64,000 nucleotides of DNA. Origin: Thermoplasmata archaeon (GTDB lineage: Archaea > Thermoplasmatota > Thermoplasmata > GCA-020350865). Of the stretch, positions 62,829 through 64,000 are shown in pieces. Made by a program: the position numbers and the translations under genes. The notes under the pieces were generated by a model. It saw nothing but the letters and a program-made list of their open reading frames with translations, was not told the origin of the DNA and ran no database searches. The stretch lies in contig CP070751.1 in the NCBI GenBank assembly GCA_020348445.1, positions 4,537,709 to 4,601,708 on the forward strand, in the 5' to 3' direction. Numbering within the stretch: the stretch's first letter is position 1; each line of letters opens with the position of its first letter.

Positions 62829-62954
62829 CCTATCATCGTAATTTGGAGTAAAGACAATATCTTATAAAAAACTTTCATTGCATTGAGCCTAAAAAACATA
62901 AAATATAAGTAAACATAGGGTATACTTTTGCAGTAACTTACAGGGGGGCCCACA

Positions 62955-64000
62955 ATGAACTCTGAGTTGTATAATAAGATAATAGAGATTGTTGGTGAAG
63001 AATACGTCACTGATAGCGAATTTGAAAAGATATTCTACAGCAGGGATGTATTTCCAATTTCACCTAAAATGCAGGAAGAACTAGGTGCTGCACCCGATAT
63101 TATCGCAAGACCCACCACATCGGAACACGTGTCCCGGATTGTGAAGCTGGCTGCAGAATACATGATCCCCATCGTACCAAGGGGTGGCGCTAGCTGGTGG
63201 TTAGGAGGTTCGGTTCCATATAAGGGGGGCATTGTACTAGATCTCACAAGTATGAACAATATAATCGAGGTGGATGAAGATAACATGACTGTGACAGCGG
63301 AGTGCGGAGTTACATGGAAGGAGGTGGAGGATATTCTAAAAAGGAAATCCTTTTTCCTTGGAACCCGGCCCGGAAGCGCAGCCTCAGCTACAGTTGGTGG
63401 ATGGATCTCAACAGGAGGAGTGGGAATAGGCTCCTACAAATACGGCTCAGTAGGTGATCTTGTCAGGTCATTGGAGGTTGTTCTTCCAAATGGCGAGATA
63501 ATAGAAACAGGTAATAAAAATCTGGCAAACAACGGCTCCGGGTACAACCTCAACTGGTTGTTTGTAGGGGCTGAAGGTACCCTGGGTATAATTACTAAAG
63601 CAACCCTCAAAATGATTCCAAAACCCGAAGAAGGCCCATTTCATGTTTCCTATGCATTCCCTGACATTCATAGCTGTAGCGAAGCCATAAAAAAGATCGT
63701 AACAAGTAGGATCCTTCCCTATCATTTCGCTTTTGGTGACAAAAAGCATTTCGAACTTCTTGCGTCCATGGGCAGGCCCATGCCAAAAGGCGATATCGTT
63801 CTTTGCGTCGCACTTGAAGGTGAGAAAGGGATCATAGATTTCGGCATGCGTAAGCTTGATGAGTTGTTAATTTCAGCAGGTGGAGGAATCAAGTCCTGCG
63901 ACGGTAAATCCCACGATGAATGCGAGGATTGCACAATAGAGTTTCGGGGAAGGGAGGTTGCCGTCTACCCGGTACCAGGTGAGATATTTGTTGGGTTAGA
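62955..64000 (+). CDS. FAD-linked oxidase (GlcD-like), copy 3, cut by the window end
   Basis: From ATG 62955 the frame stays open to the last base, giving 348 residues of an FAD oxidase like the copies at 20837 and 53466: IVPRGGASWWLGGSVPYKGG, GTRPGSAASATVGGWISTGGVG, GAEGTLGIITK. It is the most divergent of the three; the part near 305-330 holds Cys-rich KSCDGKSHDECEDC, not seen in the other two, which could bind metal. The C-terminal FAD-oxidase domain lies beyond the window. Ribosome site: GGGG eight bases before ATG. Confidence 0.9.
   Translation, partial: MNSELYNKIIEIVGEEYVTDSEFEKIFYSRDVFPISPKMQEELGAAPDIIARPTTSEHVSRIVKLAAEYMIPIVPRGGASWWLGGSVPYKGGIVLDLTSMNNIIEVDEDNMTVTAECGVTWKEVEDILKRKSFFLGTRPGSAASATVGGWISTGGVGIGSYKYGSVGDLVRSLEVVLPNGEIIETGNKNLANNGSGYNLNWLFVGAEGTLGIITKATLKMIPKPEEGPFHVSYAFPDIHSCSEAIKKIVTSRILPYHFAFGDKKHFELLASMGRPMPKGDIVLCVALEGEKGIIDFGMRKLDELLISAGGGIKSCDGKSHDECEDCTIEFRGREVAVYPVPGEIFVGL

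Overview
The window reads as an archaeal chromosome segment. Evidence seen: a transcription factor S gene, a DUF2070 archaeal membrane protein, a geranylgeranyl-reductase-type flavoprotein, three UbiA-type prenyltransferases, TATA-like AT boxes ahead of genes and GGAGG/GGTGA ribosome sites. A euryarchaeal, perhaps Thermoplasmatota-like, uncultured lineage is my inference; no rRNA or tRNA is present to settle it. Both ends cut a gene (a SAM methyltransferase at 1, an FAD-linked oxidase at 64000). I found no tRNA, rRNA, CRISPR array or insertion sequence.

Layout. 1-24.8 kb is a mixed region: a giant secreted lamin-tail/vWA protein, an AbiE-type type IV toxin-antitoxin pair with a palindromic operator, DUF2070, SPFH/NfeD, TFS, CutA, SAM hydrolase, a LysR-like regulator, a membrane-spanning prenyltransferase-fold/winged-helix regulator followed by a secreted beta-propeller protein (both preceded by the same 20-bp palindrome), UbiA, OsmC, a first FAD-oxidase/HdrD-like pair and an M28 peptidase. 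25-41.4 kb holds a GcvH-like lipoyl carrier and, convergent to it, an eleven-gene operon running leftward from 41353: hdrC-hdrB-hdrC-hdrB, a 1565-aa HdrA/GltD/HdrA fusion, an MvhD-winged helix fusion, a 1001-aa double HdrA, a 359-aa minimal HdrA, a 570-aa HdrA, MvhD and an FrhB-like protein. 41.6-47.3 kb has two paralogous proteins resembling tandem Lrp effector domains and a lipoate assembly operon (two lipoate ligases, one fused to a DUF116-like Cys domain, a LipS-type radical SAM enzyme, a third GcvH-like protein). 47.4-58 kb carries isoprenoid/quinone genes (UbiB kinase, two UbiA, geranylgeranyl reductase), a second FAD-oxidase/HdrD pair, a second close GcvH-like carrier and a second LipS-type radical SAM protein. 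58.2-64 kb has a 30-haem NapC-like membrane cytochrome, a b-type cytochrome, an unknown membrane protein and the start of a third FAD oxidase.

How the parts may work together (inference). The set resembles the lipoate-dependent sHdr systems of sulfur oxidisers (duplicated hdrC-hdrB, a small HdrA, GcvH-like carrier, dedicated ligase and two-protein lipoyl synthase), but here it is merged with classical bifurcation parts (MvhD, FrhB-like, an NAD(P)H-binding GltD module) and sits among FAD/HdrD dehydrogenases, prenyl-lipid genes and a multihaem cytochrome. A plausible reading is that organic substrates are oxidised by the FAD/HdrD enzymes and lipoyl carriers, electrons are sorted by the large Hdr complex, and surplus goes through a prenylquinone-type carrier and cytochromes to an outside acceptor. 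No gene in the window fixes the substrate, and no sulfur-transfer protein, glycine decarboxylase or methanogenesis gene is seen.
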